DNA of 64,000 nt from Spirochaetae bacterium HGW-Spirochaetae-4 (GCA_002839335.1 PGXU01000001.1:1-64000), one strand, 5' to 3'. Shown: positions 52,506 through 61,311, counted from the stretch's first letter. Notes: generated from the sequence alone by a model not told the origin. Translations and numbers: made by a program.

Positions 52506-53009
52506 ATGGGCGCACTACTGATCAGGTTGTACAAGAATTTTGAAGTGATACTGAGCGCATGTTTTCTATCCATCACCGTCGGGGTAGTCATCCTCAACGT
52601 GATACTCCGGTATGTGTTCGACGGTGGACTGTTCTGGATCGAAGAGGTAGCCACCACGGCATTCCTCTGGAGTGTGTTCATCGGATCGGCTGCCGCATAC
52701 AAGCGAAAGATGCATATCGGTATCGATCTGATCACGAAACTCTTTCCGGAGCGAGTCCGTGAGGTCATCTCGAGCGTCATCAATTTGCTGATGGCCGTAA
52801 TCAATGGATATGTCTGTTATCTGAGTATCCTCATGATCAATGCCAACAAGCTGAAACGGACCCCGGTCCTGGATGTTCCTGCGATGTACATTAATCTGGC
52901 GATTACCGTGGGTTTCGGCCTGATGACCATTCACTCGATTCAGTTTCTCATCACAGAGGGGATCCTCCTTGTTCGAGGCAGGAGAGATTTGCCCCGTATG
53001 TCTTCATAA
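52506..53009 (+). CDS. TRAP transporter small permease DctQ (second system)
   Basis: 167 residues from the ATG at 52506 with a GGGGAG site. Four membrane helices and the DctQ pattern LRYVFDGGLFWIEEVATTAFLWSVFIGSAAAYKRKMHIGIDLI. Directly followed by dctM. The long upstream open frame is not coding. Confidence 0.9.
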   Translation: MGALLIRLYKNFEVILSACFLSITVGVVILNVILRYVFDGGLFWIEEVATTAFLWSVFIGSAAAYKRKMHIGIDLITKLFPERVREVISSVINLLMAVINGYVCYLSILMINANKLKRTPVLDVPAMYINLAITVGFGLMTIHSIQFLITEGILLVRGRRDLPRMSS

Positions 53010-53019
53010 GGATACAGGT

Positions 53020-54300
53020 ATGACATTATTTCCGATCGTCATCGTCATGGTGCTCTACTTCTCCAGCATACCGATCGCGTTTGCGCTCATAGCTGCAGCC
53101 CTGGCTTATTTCACCTTCGCTTCAACGGGGACTCCTCCCGATCTCATCCTGCAGCGATTCATCACCAGCGCATCGTCCTTTCCTCTCCTGGCCGTTCCGT
53201 TCTTCATCATGGTCGGGGAGATCATGAACTACAGCGGTATCAGCGCCAGTCTCATGAAGATGGCCGATGTGTTGACCGGTCACATGAAGGGTGGTCTTGC
53301 TCAGGTCAATGTGGTATTGAGTACGCTGATGGGAGGTATCTCCGGGTCAGCCAATGCCGATGCCGCGATGCAAGCGAAAATATTGGTCCCGGAGATGGAG
53401 AAAAGGGGCTACGGTGTGGCATTCTCGACCGCCATCACCGCTGCCTCATCTGCGATCGCACCGGTGATTCCCCCCGGGATCAATCTGATCATCTATGCAC
53501 TGATCGCCCAAGTTTCCGTCGCCAAGATGTTCATCGGAGGATATGTTCCCGGCATACTCATGTGTGTGTCGCTCATGGTTGCGGTGAACATTATCTCACG
53601 ACGTCGTGGGTATCTGCCAGTGCGGGACAAGATGTCTCCACCGAAGGACATTTTCCTTCAGTTCAAGGAATCGATCTGGGCGTTGCTGTTGCCGTTCGGT
53701 ATCATCATGGGAATCAGATTCGGTGTGTTCACTCCCACCGAGGCTGGTGCTATCGCCGTGCTGTTCTGTACTGTTGTCGGCGTTTTCTTCTACAAACAAC
53801 TCAGATGGAAGCATATTCCTATCATTCTCAAGAATACGGTGTATTCAACCAGCGCGGTGATTCTCATCATCGTAGCGGCCAACGTGTTCGGTCTCTATCT
53901 GAGCTGGGAACGGATTCCCCACAGTCTTACCCAGATACTGATGACCTTCTCAGCTTCTCCGTGGATGATGCTTGCACTGATCAATGTCTTTCTCCTCTTG
54001 ATGGGAATGTTTCTGGAGGGTGGAGCCGTTCTGATCATCGTCGCTCCGCTGCTGGTTCCGGTCATGCGTATGATGGGATTGGATATGATCCATTTCGGTC
54101 TAATTCTCATCGTGAATATTATGATCGGTGGGATCACCCCTCCTTTCGGCTCAATGATGTTCACCACCTGTTCCATCACCAAGGTTCCCGTGGGAGATTT
54201 CATCCGGGAGGTGTGGCCATTCATCATCGCCCTACTGGTTGTGCTGATTATCGTGACGTATGTTCCCTCCATAGTGTTATTATTGCCGAATCTGTTGTGA
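53020..54300 (+). CDS. TRAP transporter large permease DctM (second system)
   Basis: 426 residues from the ATG at 53020. DctM signatures: AVPFFIMVGEIMNYSGISASLMKMADVLTGHMKGGLAQVNVVLSTLMGGISGSANADAAMQAKILVPEM, AIAPVIPPGINLIIYA and GGITPPFGSMMFTTCSI. Its length is normal. It ends 27 bases before the glycerophosphodiesterase gene, so that gene is in the same transcript. Confidence 0.93.
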   Translation: MTLFPIVIVMVLYFSSIPIAFALIAAALAYFTFASTGTPPDLILQRFITSASSFPLLAVPFFIMVGEIMNYSGISASLMKMADVLTGHMKGGLAQVNVVLSTLMGGISGSANADAAMQAKILVPEMEKRGYGVAFSTAITAASSAIAPVIPPGINLIIYALIAQVSVAKMFIGGYVPGILMCVSLMVAVNIISRRRGYLPVRDKMSPPKDIFLQFKESIWALLLPFGIIMGIRFGVFTPTEAGAIAVLFCTVVGVFFYKQLRWKHIPIILKNTVYSTSAVILIIVAANVFGLYLSWERIPHSLTQILMTFSASPWMMLALINVFLLLMGMFLEGGAVLIIVAPLLVPVMRMMGLDMIHFGLILIVNIMIGGITPPFGSMMFTTCSITKVPVGDFIREVWPFIIALLVVLIIVTYVPSIVLLLPNLL

Positions 54301-54327
54301 TAGTTTTTTTTCCCGGAAGGAGTGATG

Positions 54328-55053
54328 ATGGCGACGATGAAAGTGTATGCCCACAGAGGGCTCAGCGGACTGTACCCGGAAAATACCATGATCGCGTTTC
54401 AGCGTGCCGCGAAGGCGAAATTCGATGCCATCGAGCTTGATGTTCAGCTTACCCGTGACGGGCAGGTTGTTATTATCCATGACGAGACTATTGACCGTAC
54501 CACCAATGGCTCCGGCCTGGTCATGTCGTATTCGCTTGCTGATCTTCGTCGATTCGATGCATCCCGCGTTCGTCCGGAAGTAGTCGACGGTGCCAGAATA
54601 CCCACCTTCGAAGAGTACTGCGAATGGGCCTCTTCAGATCCTTCGGTGCACACCAATATCGAGATCAAATCATCGGTGATCTTCTATCCGGGATTGGAGG
54701 AGAAGACCTTTGCGATCATCCAAAAGTATCATCTGGAGGATCGGGTGTTCTTCTCTTCCTTCAACCACCTCTCACTGATACTCTTGCAGCAGATTGCTCC
54801 TGGTGTTCCTTTGGGCCTTCTGGTGGAGGCGCAAGGGCTGGTGCATGCAGGAAGCCTCTGTAGCCGTTTCGGCTTCGATTACTTTCACCCGGCACTTCCT
54901 TCGGTGACTTCAGAAGGCGTTGCCGAATGTCACGACCATGGGATCGGCGTGCAGGTATGGACAGTGGATGCCCAGGTGGATTGGGACCGGATGGTCGCTG
55001 CCAATGTCGATGCGGTGTTCTCGAACTTCTCCCGACGACACGAGGCTGAATGA
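54328..55053 (+). CDS. Glycerophosphodiester phosphodiesterase
   Basis: About 241 residues (ATG at 54328; 54325 and 54337 are alternatives; GGAAGGAG upstream). GDPD family: YAHRGLSGLYPENTMIAFQRA with the catalytic HRG, IELDVQLTRDGQVVIIHDETIDRTTNGSG with metal Glu/Asp and second His, and VQVWTVDAQ near the end. It hydrolyses glycerophosphodiesters to glycerol 3-phosphate and an alcohol. No signal peptide, so it is cytoplasmic and acts after uptake. It follows a TRAP importer and a LacI regulator lies upstream. Confidence 0.92.
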   Translation: MATMKVYAHRGLSGLYPENTMIAFQRAAKAKFDAIELDVQLTRDGQVVIIHDETIDRTTNGSGLVMSYSLADLRRFDASRVRPEVVDGARIPTFEEYCEWASSDPSVHTNIEIKSSVIFYPGLEEKTFAIIQKYHLEDRVFFSSFNHLSLILLQQIAPGVPLGLLVEAQGLVHAGSLCSRFGFDYFHPALPSVTSEGVAECHDHGIGVQVWTVDAQVDWDRMVAANVDAVFSNFSRRHEAE

Positions 55054-56158
55054 CTTCGATCCGCTTATCCGCCGCAGATACTTTCCCTACAATTGGACGA
55101 AGGTGGCATCCAGCAGCGTCTTCGTGCTCACGATTCCTGTCTGTCGATCTATTGTCTGTATATAAAAATAATTCCATGGCAGGTTAGGTAAAAATGGGCT
55201 CAGTGAGTTTTTCTGGGGACGAGGGGTAGAGCAGGTGAAATAGATATGGAAATGGCAGATCCTATCCTGTAGAGTTTTTGGTGACGAAACTAAAAGCTCA
55301 AGGAAGAGAACCTGCCATGCACGACTGTATCACCGTTGCCCACAAATTGCCACACATCGACGTGAGGTGGAAAAATTCAGGCAATGGAAATGAGTATTAA
55401 TCAAATTTTATGCACGCAGCTCGGTACTTACTCATCTCTCACCATACAATCCGATGATTACAAAATTGTTGAAAGATATCTGCATCAAGTAATTCGATTC
55501 ACTATTCAATGTTGGTGTTCTTGTTCTCACTCTCCAATTGGACTAACGCGGTAGTTTCTGCTGCGACCAGAGCTAATATCAGCATACGTGTCGACATACT
55601 TCCAAAGCGGATGGTCCTAGGCGTCTTGTTACTCGAAGTCCATCTAGGCAGAGAGGCTGTTCGGTTGCCGTTCTATTTTCATGCTGACATGACAATACGA
55701 TGCAACCCGACGGATACCAAAGGCATGAGCGAACGATTTGCTGGCGGGTAGGGTGCGTTTCTTGGTGACACGTTTCTCATCCTCGGACATGATTGGTCCT
55801 GAATAACACGGATCGTGGGGGAAGGATATGTAGAAAACAAATCAGGGTCTAGTCATGCAAGATTCTTCATATGAATTGAAGTTTTAAAATTTGCTTCCCG
55901 AAGTGATCCGAAGTACGATACATGATAGAATTTTTCCTAAACTACCACCAAGAAAACATCCGGCAAGGTTATCATTTCCAGATACCGGAAGGATTCGATA
56001 AGAAAGAGGATCGTTGACTCTGGAGAATTCGTCACAAAACTATGCCTATTCCTACATTTTTCTGTTGATGCCTGATGGCTTAGACCTTAAGATGTTTGAA
56101 CTATCCAGGGATATGAGGGATTTGAATCGTCCGATGGAAATATGATGGAGTGAAGCGG
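55054..56158. other. Gene-poor 1.1-kb region
   Basis: No gene supported by ribosome site, family similarity and codon pattern together. One minus-strand open frame of 48 codons (55644-55790), starting MSEDEKRVTKKRTLPASKSF, has basic, plausible composition but no known relatives. One plus-strand frame (55509-55751) looks like its shadow. This stretch lies within the proposed accessory region and may hold decayed coding DNA. Confidence 0.55.
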
Positions 56159-57418
56159 ATGAACAATTCTCCGGCCAATTCAAATGAGCGATTTAAATAT
56201 TCACAAGAATTTTTGGAGTTCTCTTCTTTTGCAGACAGCCTGAATGATGGCTTGTATGCAACCGACCCAGACGGCAGGTTTATCTATGTGAATAAGGCAT
56301 TGGTTAAAATCCTAGGCGGTGAAAAACCGGGGGAGCTTCTTGGACAATCTTTCTTGGATTTCATCGAACCTTCAAATAAAGAGGTGATGAAGCAAAGGTA
56401 TCAGACCTTTCAGCATTCGAATGTGCCTTCATCGCTGATAACCGTAAGGATTATTCGTGCGGATGGTTCTTCTGGTATGATAGAAATAAGACCTGGTGTG
56501 CCTGGGCATCCTGGTTTTTCCCGCGGTGTCGTGCGGGATATCACGGAAATTCGGAAGACAGAGACCCAGTTACGTGAGACGGAGAGCCTCTACCAATCGA
56601 TTGTTGACTTGTCTCCGGATGCCATCGTGTTATCCAGCTTGGAAGGGGCTATACTCGACTTCAACGAAAAAGCATTGAAGCTCTTCAATTACGAGCGAAA
56701 GGAAGCGGTACTGGGGCTGTGGATCGGTTCGTTCGTTTCTTTCTCCGAAAAGAAGGCTTTGGAATCATTGCTCATCGATGCCATCCAAAAAGGAGAACGT
56801 CTCTACTCCGAGGTTGTATTGGTTCGTTCTGACGGTTCGACCTTTCTTGGTGAAGTCTCTGCTAAATTGTTGGAAACGATTAACGGAGAGAACCCTCTTC
56901 TGATGATGCTTGCTAGGGATATCACAGATCGAAAAGCGGCTGAAGAGCAACTGAGGGCACTTTCGGTGACAGACCCGTTGACAAAATTATTCAACCGAAG
57001 AGGCCTTACCTTAGCTGCAGAGCAGGAACTGCGACACGTAAAACGATTGGGTGGTATGATTACCATAATGTTTATGGATATGAATGGAATGAAGATAATC
57101 AATGACACCTACGGCCATGATATGGGTGATGCGGTGCTTGTCTCTGTTGCCCAAGTCATGCGCGAAACGTTCAGGGATTCTGATATCATCGGAAGAATTG
57201 GCGGGGACGAGTTCGTGGTCATTGCATTGAATGCCACTATTGATACCGTTAAGCCGATGATAATAAGATTGCGGAAGAACCTGAAAAAATGTGATTACCC
57301 TTTCGAAGTGTCCTTGGCTTGCGGCGCTGTCGAATATAGCCCTGATGTTGACTTGAGTCTTGCTCAATTGCTGAAGCAAGCAGACAGTGCGATGTATAAA
57401 GACAAGCGGCAGGATTGA
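56159..57418 (+). CDS. PAS-PAS-GGDEF diguanylate cyclase
   Basis: About 419 residues from the ATG at 56159 (GGAG 8 bases upstream; a GTG three codons earlier is also open). Two PAS domains (about 20-130, then 145-255, each ending in a DIT-type PAC motif: VVRDITEIRK, MLARDITDRKAAEEQ) are followed by a GGDEF domain (about 260-419). The motif RIGGDEFVV is intact and an RxxD inhibitory site (RDSD) lies five residues before it. It should make c-di-GMP in response to a PAS-sensed signal. No membrane helices. It stands alone, unlike the HD-GYP protein at 25.7 kb which has both activities. Confidence 0.9.
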   Translation: MNNSPANSNERFKYSQEFLEFSSFADSLNDGLYATDPDGRFIYVNKALVKILGGEKPGELLGQSFLDFIEPSNKEVMKQRYQTFQHSNVPSSLITVRIIRADGSSGMIEIRPGVPGHPGFSRGVVRDITEIRKTETQLRETESLYQSIVDLSPDAIVLSSLEGAILDFNEKALKLFNYERKEAVLGLWIGSFVSFSEKKALESLLIDAIQKGERLYSEVVLVRSDGSTFLGEVSAKLLETINGENPLLMMLARDITDRKAAEEQLRALSVTDPLTKLFNRRGLTLAAEQELRHVKRLGGMITIMFMDMNGMKIINDTYGHDMGDAVLVSVAQVMRETFRDSDIIGRIGGDEFVVIALNATIDTVKPMIIRLRKNLKKCDYPFEVSLACGAVEYSPDVDLSLAQLLKQADSAMYKDKRQD

Positions 57419-57598
57419 GTTTGATTTATGGGTTCATGAAAGGTTTTGGAAGAATATTCCCCTGGCATAGGCAGTCTTTTATGAAGAACAAATGCACTCG
57501 CGTAAAATATTTATTGACTTGGTTAAATATCAGAGGTTTAATTTGTTCACTCTGGTGTCATCTTGCATGACAAAGGAGAGCCATTAGGAGTGCTTCGT

Positions 57599-58900
57599 AT
57601 GAAAAACAGATTGTTCTTTCTTGTAACACTGTTGGTGCTAGCGATTGGATTACTACTGGTCTCTTGTCCTGCTGAGGGAGTGGAATTGTATCAGGTGATT
57701 TTCAATAGCCAAGGGGGAAGTGACGTTGCTTCTGTTGATGCAGCCAAAGGCATGAGCATTCCGGAACCTGATACTCCTGTAAAAGAGGGATACCTGTTCG
57801 ATGGCTGGTACGAAGAGCTTGAGTACCTAAACGCCTGGAATTTCAATACGGATACGGTAGAGTCGAACATGACGCTGTACGCCAAGTGGACAGCAGATAC
57901 CTATGCCATCACCTATCATGCGAATGGAGCGACCGCTGGTTTGGCACCAGCGGTGGGCACGAAGACCCACGATATCGATTTTAGCCTATCGGTGAACATC
58001 GGGGACCTGGAACGGACCGGATATGCATATAGTGGCTGGAACACCCAGGCGGATGGATTGGGAACCGACTATGCTGCAGGAGGCGCCTATACTGCCAATG
58101 CAGCAATCACGCTGTATGCGAAGTGGACAGCAGATACCTATGCCATCACCTATGTACTGAACAGCGGGACCAACGACGCGGGAAATCCCGCCACCTACAC
58201 GATCGAGACCGCGACGATCACGATGCAAGATCCCACGAGGACCGGCTACCCGTTTGAAGGATGGTTCGCCAGCAGCGACTTCTCCGGAAGCCCTATCACC
58301 CAGCTAGTTACCGGATCCACAGGTGACAAGACACTGTACGCGAAGTGGAAGGTTTACCAAGTCAGGGACATCGGTCCTACGGGGGGCTATATCTTCTATG
58401 ACAAGGGAGTCTATAGCGACGGATGGCAGTATCTTGAGGCGGCTCCATCGGATATAGTTCTGGATGCATCCGATTACACCCATATTTTCGGGTATCACCG
58501 GACCGTATCGGATGGTCCGCCGGTTCTAGTGGGGGGAACTTCTACTGCCGTAGGGACTGGCGAGGCGAACACCACGACCTTGGTGGGAGCGATGGAAGGG
58601 ACAGCATACGTATCAAACGTTACTGATACACCCACTACGACAGGAAACTATGCCGCGAGGTTGTGTGATATTCATGAAACAGGTGGGTATAGCGACTGGT
58701 TCTTGCCATCGAAGGGCGAGCTGGATTTGATGTACGATAACCTTAAGATATCGGGATTGGGCAGTTTTTCTGCCCTTCGTTACTGGAGTTCCTCCGAGGA
58801 TAATGCTGACCACGCGTGGAACCAGAATTTTTTCAACGGGGATCAGTATAGCCAATACAAGGGAAACGTTCTTAGGATCAGGCCTATACGTGCTTTCTGA
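57599..58900 (+). CDS. Lipoprotein with InlB-type repeats and DUF1566/Lcl domain
   Basis: 433 residues from the ATG at 57599 (TAGGAG site). Lipobox LLLVSC. Residues about 30-265 contain three to four InlB B-repeat (Flg_new) units of roughly 70 residues: YQVIFNSQGGSDVASVDAAKG...GWYEELEYLNAWNF...LYAKWTADTYAITY. The C-terminal 165 residues are an Lcl/DUF1566 domain (GPTGGYIFYDKGVYSDGWQYLEAAPSD, ETGGYSDWFLPSKGELDLMYDNL, YWSSSEDNADHAWNQNF). Such proteins are surface-displayed and may bind host or particle glycans. Repeat units share the YAKWTADTYAITY junction. Confidence 0.88.
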   Translation: MKNRLFFLVTLLVLAIGLLLVSCPAEGVELYQVIFNSQGGSDVASVDAAKGMSIPEPDTPVKEGYLFDGWYEELEYLNAWNFNTDTVESNMTLYAKWTADTYAITYHANGATAGLAPAVGTKTHDIDFSLSVNIGDLERTGYAYSGWNTQADGLGTDYAAGGAYTANAAITLYAKWTADTYAITYVLNSGTNDAGNPATYTIETATITMQDPTRTGYPFEGWFASSDFSGSPITQLVTGSTGDKTLYAKWKVYQVRDIGPTGGYIFYDKGVYSDGWQYLEAAPSDIVLDASDYTHIFGYHRTVSDGPPVLVGGTSTAVGTGEANTTTLVGAMEGTAYVSNVTDTPTTTGNYAARLCDIHETGGYSDWFLPSKGELDLMYDNLKISGLGSFSALRYWSSSEDNADHAWNQNFFNGDQYSQYKGNVLRIRPIRAF

Positions 58901-58943
58901 TAAGCATTTCTATAATTTATCCATGTAACTATTAGGAGGTACA

Positions 58944-58959
58944 GGGGGCGAAAGCCCCC
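58944..58959 (+). other. GC-rich hairpin with GAAA loop after the lipoprotein gene
   Basis: GGGGGC (58944-58949), GAAA, GCCCCC (58954-58959): a 6-bp stem closed by a stable GNRA tetraloop, 44 bases after the stop. No T-run. Probably a mRNA 3' end stabiliser or part of a weak terminator. Confidence 0.5.
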
Positions 58960-59018
58960 GACTCTAAAGAATAATTATCGTGGTCCTGTTGTGCTATTAT
59001 GAATTTTGGATATCTCTG

Positions 59019-59600
59019 TTTTTGGTTTTATCCTCCAAACGCTTTCACCGTCGCGTTCTGTACTGCCTGAAAGTGTGTTTCATTGGCATGTACAGCATAG
59101 TGTTCTAGCATGGCTTGGGTTTTGTGACCGGTGGCCAGTCCAAGACTTCTGGCATCGACGAGGTCAGCCATCTTTACCGCATAGCGGTGTCTTCAGCAAT
59201 AGAAAACGATATTACGTTTTTCCTTCTCGTTCTTGGTAATGCCAATCTTAATCATGGCGTCTAACAATCCAGCGTACAGGATATTGTGGTCCATCGGGTG
59301 ACCTTTCTTGTCGCTGTAAAAGATGAAGCCATCATCCCAAGGATTCTTCTCTGCAAGCTTGAGCAGCCTCTCTCTGACCTCGGGGAGCAACGGAACTTGT
59401 CCTTGCTCTCCGTTCTTGGGAGTTTTCAAACCGTCGAAAGGATTGTACGAATGACGGATGAACAGCCTATCCAAGCCTATATCTTCAGCCTTGAGACCCA
59501 ATACTTCACCGGAGCGAAGCCCGAAAATAGATGCAACTAGATTACCCAGATACGATCTCTCAACTCATCCCTGGTGATGCTGGAAAGGCAGTCGGGAAAG
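59019..59600 (-). pseudogene. Tyrosine recombinase (integrase) remnant with in-frame stop and frameshift
   Basis: Reading the minus strand from about 59600: SFPDCLSSITRDELRDRIW, a one-base frameshift near 59560, LVASIFGLRSGEVLGLKAEDIGL, then HSYNPFDGLKTPKNGEQGQVPLLPEV, WDDGFIFYSDKKGHPMDHNILYAGLL and KRNIVFYC. TGA (59195-59193) then replaces the Trp of the HSWRH box, and the same frame continues with RHRYAVKMADLVDARSLGLATGHKTQAMLEHYAVHA to a TAA at 59021-59019. The catalytic Arg, His and Tyr regions are recognisable, but His of the box is changed to Tyr. Same family as the remnant at 40.8 kb. Confidence 0.85.
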
Positions 59601-59725
59601 GAGTCATCCTATACACTCTGTCGATTTGTCGGCAATGCCAGCTTCTTGGTGTCTCCCGTTGATGCGGGGTGCACTTCAACTTTATTTCTTTCTACTATAG
59701 AGTGAGATGTGTGGGGGAGATCGAT

Positions 59726-59926
59726 ATGGATGGTAAGATAAGAGCTGATATACACGCTGGACTGGAAGTGCTTATTGTCCTCAAGCAGGACCAAGCCACC
59801 GGTGCTACCACCAAAGGTGTGGTCAAGGACATCCTGACAAACTCTAGCATGCATCCGCACGGTATCAAGGTCCGCCTTGAGAGTGGTGAAGTAGGGCGGG
59901 TGAAGGAGATTCTATCACGGACATAA
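59726..59926 (+). CDS. YwbE family protein (DUF2196)
   Basis: 66 residues from the ATG at 59726 with GGGGGAG upstream. It matches the YwbE/DUF2196 family throughout: [58 protein letters not shown]. The family is a small beta-barrel (KOW/SH3-like) protein of unknown role, probably binding nucleic acid. It lies between the integrase remnant and the tRNA, and is followed by the VF530 gene. Confidence 0.9.
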   Translation: MDGKIRADIHAGLEVLIVLKQDQATGATTKGVVKDILTNSSMHPHGIKVRLESGEVGRVKEILSRT

Positions 59927-59943
59927 CCGCTTCAACTACACAA

Positions 59944-60171
59944 GTGAACAACCCCCTCCATGGCATAACGCTGGAGAAATTGCTTCTGCGCCTAGTCGAT
60001 TACTACGGCTGGAACGGGCTGTTCGACATGCTGCAGCTACAATGCTTCTATAACGACCCCAGCATCAAATCCAGCTTGAAGTTCCTACGCAAGAACCTTT
60101 GGGCGCGGACAAAGCTGGAGAATATTTACCTGGACCTTGAATTTACCCTAAATGAGGAATCGAGGCATTAG
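59944..60171 (+). CDS. VF530 family (DUF2132) DNA-binding protein
   Basis: 75 residues from a GTG at 59944, 17 bases after the YwbE stop. The VF530/DUF2132 family is recognised by [54 protein letters not shown]. The V. fischeri member is structurally a small helical, probably DNA-binding protein. No Shine-Dalgarno site is near the GTG; the AAGGAG at 59903-59908 is 5 bases before an ATC in the same frame, so an unusual upstream start or translational coupling is possible. Confidence 0.85.
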   Translation: MNNPLHGITLEKLLLRLVDYYGWNGLFDMLQLQCFYNDPSIKSSLKFLRKNLWARTKLENIYLDLEFTLNEESRH

Positions 60172-60233
60172 TGGTACTGCAGCGGCGGTAGGCTGAAAAA
60201 GCTGGATATTTTTCGTTATATGCGAAGATTCTA

Positions 60234-60357
60234 GGGTACACCCTTTGGTATAGTTGCATTGCAGAACATACCCAGTCAGCTTTATGTGGCTTCTAAAAAC
60301 AACAAAACTCCCTGCATTGCAAGGAGTTCCTGTTATGGGCCCAGAAGGACTTGAACC
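60234..60357 (+). repeat. Right copy of the att-like repeat including the tRNA 3' end
   Basis: This is the intact partner of 41317-41430. It includes the tRNA terminator and the last 22 bases of the tRNA gene. The island lies to its left, the usual side for integration into the 3' end of a minus-strand tRNA gene. Confidence 0.65.
60292..60328 (-). terminator. Terminator of the tRNA gene
   Basis: On the minus strand a long stem (11-base arms 60328-60318 and 60316-60306, with one G-T pair) is followed by TTGTTGTTTTTAG. It starts 8 bases after the tRNA 3' end. Confidence 0.8.
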
Positions 60358-60409
60358 TTCGACCCACGGATTATGAGTCCGATGCTCTAACCAACTGAGC
60401 TATAGGCCC
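60336..60409 (-). tRNA. tRNA with CAU anticodon (Met or lysidine-modified Ile)
   Basis: 74 nt. The acceptor arms GGGCCTA and TGGGCCC pair with one G-T, discriminator A, D-arm AGCTCAGTTGGTTAGAGC, anticodon loop CTCATAA (anticodon CAU), T-arm GGTTCAAGTCC. No CCA is encoded. CAU could be elongator methionine or isoleucine-2; the acceptor GGGCC and loop alone do not settle this. The 27-43 pair is a mismatch. It is the proposed attachment site of the accessory region. Confidence 0.9.
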
Positions 60410-60557
60410 GACTTTGGTGATAATACGGATAAAGTCCGATGCTGTCAACATTCCGGGCGGTGGATAACGCATAATCCTCTACTCCCGTTGAGTATCGCGC
60501 ACATAAAACCTGCGTTCTTGTCAGGTTAGATAACCTCGTGGTGACAAGCCTGGAGTT

Positions 60558-61199
60558 TTATAAAAATGGGTTGGTGTCGCTTCGCAGCAGGACCTCGTTG
60601 AACCCGAGGCTTTCCAGTATCTTCAGGCTCGATTCCTTCTCCCTTTCGGGGATCCAACGCAGCGAAAGGCGTATCAGGGACTCTTGGGCAACCTCGACAG
60701 AAGGGCGGAACCCGATCGAATGGAACTTCTCGAAGAGCTGCAGGACTGTCCTGGTGTTGGAGAACGTTCCGAGTTGTACGCGGTACCAGCCGGTATCGCC
60801 AGGACGGTTGTACTTCGATTCGGGCACGGCCGGCTCGTACAGGATCTCCAGTTCCACCGGCATGATACCCCGTTCATACATGTCTATCGCCCGGGCGGCG
60901 GCAGGAGTCAGATCTATGATGCGGCCATCGACAAACGGACCACGGTCGTTGATACGAACATCGACCGACAGACCATTGTTCACATCATGAACACGCACTA
61001 TGGTGCCGAATGTCAGGTTCTTGTGGGCTGCGGCCAGGGCATCTGGATCGAACTGCTCTCCATTGGCCGTCAAGGGTCCATTCGGATCGCTGTCGTACCA
61101 GGAGGCGATACCACTTTCGCGGGGAACCTCGGCAAAGAGGGAAATGGAGGAAACCAGGAGAAAGACTGCCAGGAGCACCATCGCCATGATCTGTTTCAT
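60558..61199 (-). CDS. rlpA: RlpA family septal ring lytic transglycosylase
   Basis: 213 residues with a signal peptide (MAMVLLAVFLLVSSISLFA). The double-psi beta-barrel domain (about 28-115) has GIASWYDSDPNGPLTANGEQFDPDALAAAHKNLTFGTIVRV and DVRINDRGPFVDGRIIDLTPAAARAIDM, carrying the RlpA catalytic Asp and His positions. The C-terminus (about 138-210) is a SPOR domain (GWYRVQLGTFSNTRTVLQLFEKFHSIGF) that binds denuded septal peptidoglycan. It is divergent from lysS across a short promoter region. Confidence 0.92.
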   Translation of the reverse strand: MKQIMAMVLLAVFLLVSSISLFAEVPRESGIASWYDSDPNGPLTANGEQFDPDALAAAHKNLTFGTIVRVHDVNNGLSVDVRINDRGPFVDGRIIDLTPAAARAIDMYERGIMPVELEILYEPAVPESKYNRPGDTGWYRVQLGTFSNTRTVLQLFEKFHSIGFRPSVEVAQESLIRLSLRWIPEREKESSLKILESLGFNEVLLRSDTNPFL

Positions 61200-61205
61200 A
61201 CGACA

Positions 61206-61234
61206 ATTATATGCACATCTGGATGAAATGGAAA
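61206..61234 (-). promoter_or_regulatory. Promoter of rlpA; mRNA predicted leaderless
   Basis: On the minus strand TTTCCA (61234-61229), 17 bases, TATAAT (61211-61206), then exactly 6 bases to the ATG at 61199. No Shine-Dalgarno site is present. Confidence 0.65.
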
Positions 61235-61274
61235 GGAAACGGGTAGGGAATCGGCAGAAATTGCACCTCCAGTC

Positions 61275-61304
61275 TTGTCACCACTACGCAGTACCCGCTA
61301 TAAT
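61275..61304 (+). promoter_or_regulatory. Promoter of lysS; mRNA predicted leaderless
   Basis: TTGTCA (61275-61280), 18 bases, TATAAT (61299-61304), then 7 bases (CGCCCCC) to the ATG at 61312. The intervening bases contain no possible Shine-Dalgarno sequence. Confidence 0.7.
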
Positions 61305-61311
61305 CGCCCCC

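Noticed and set aside
58944-58959. GGGGGC-GAAA-GCCCCC as a full rho-independent terminator
   Set aside because: No T-run follows on either strand; recorded only as a hairpin.
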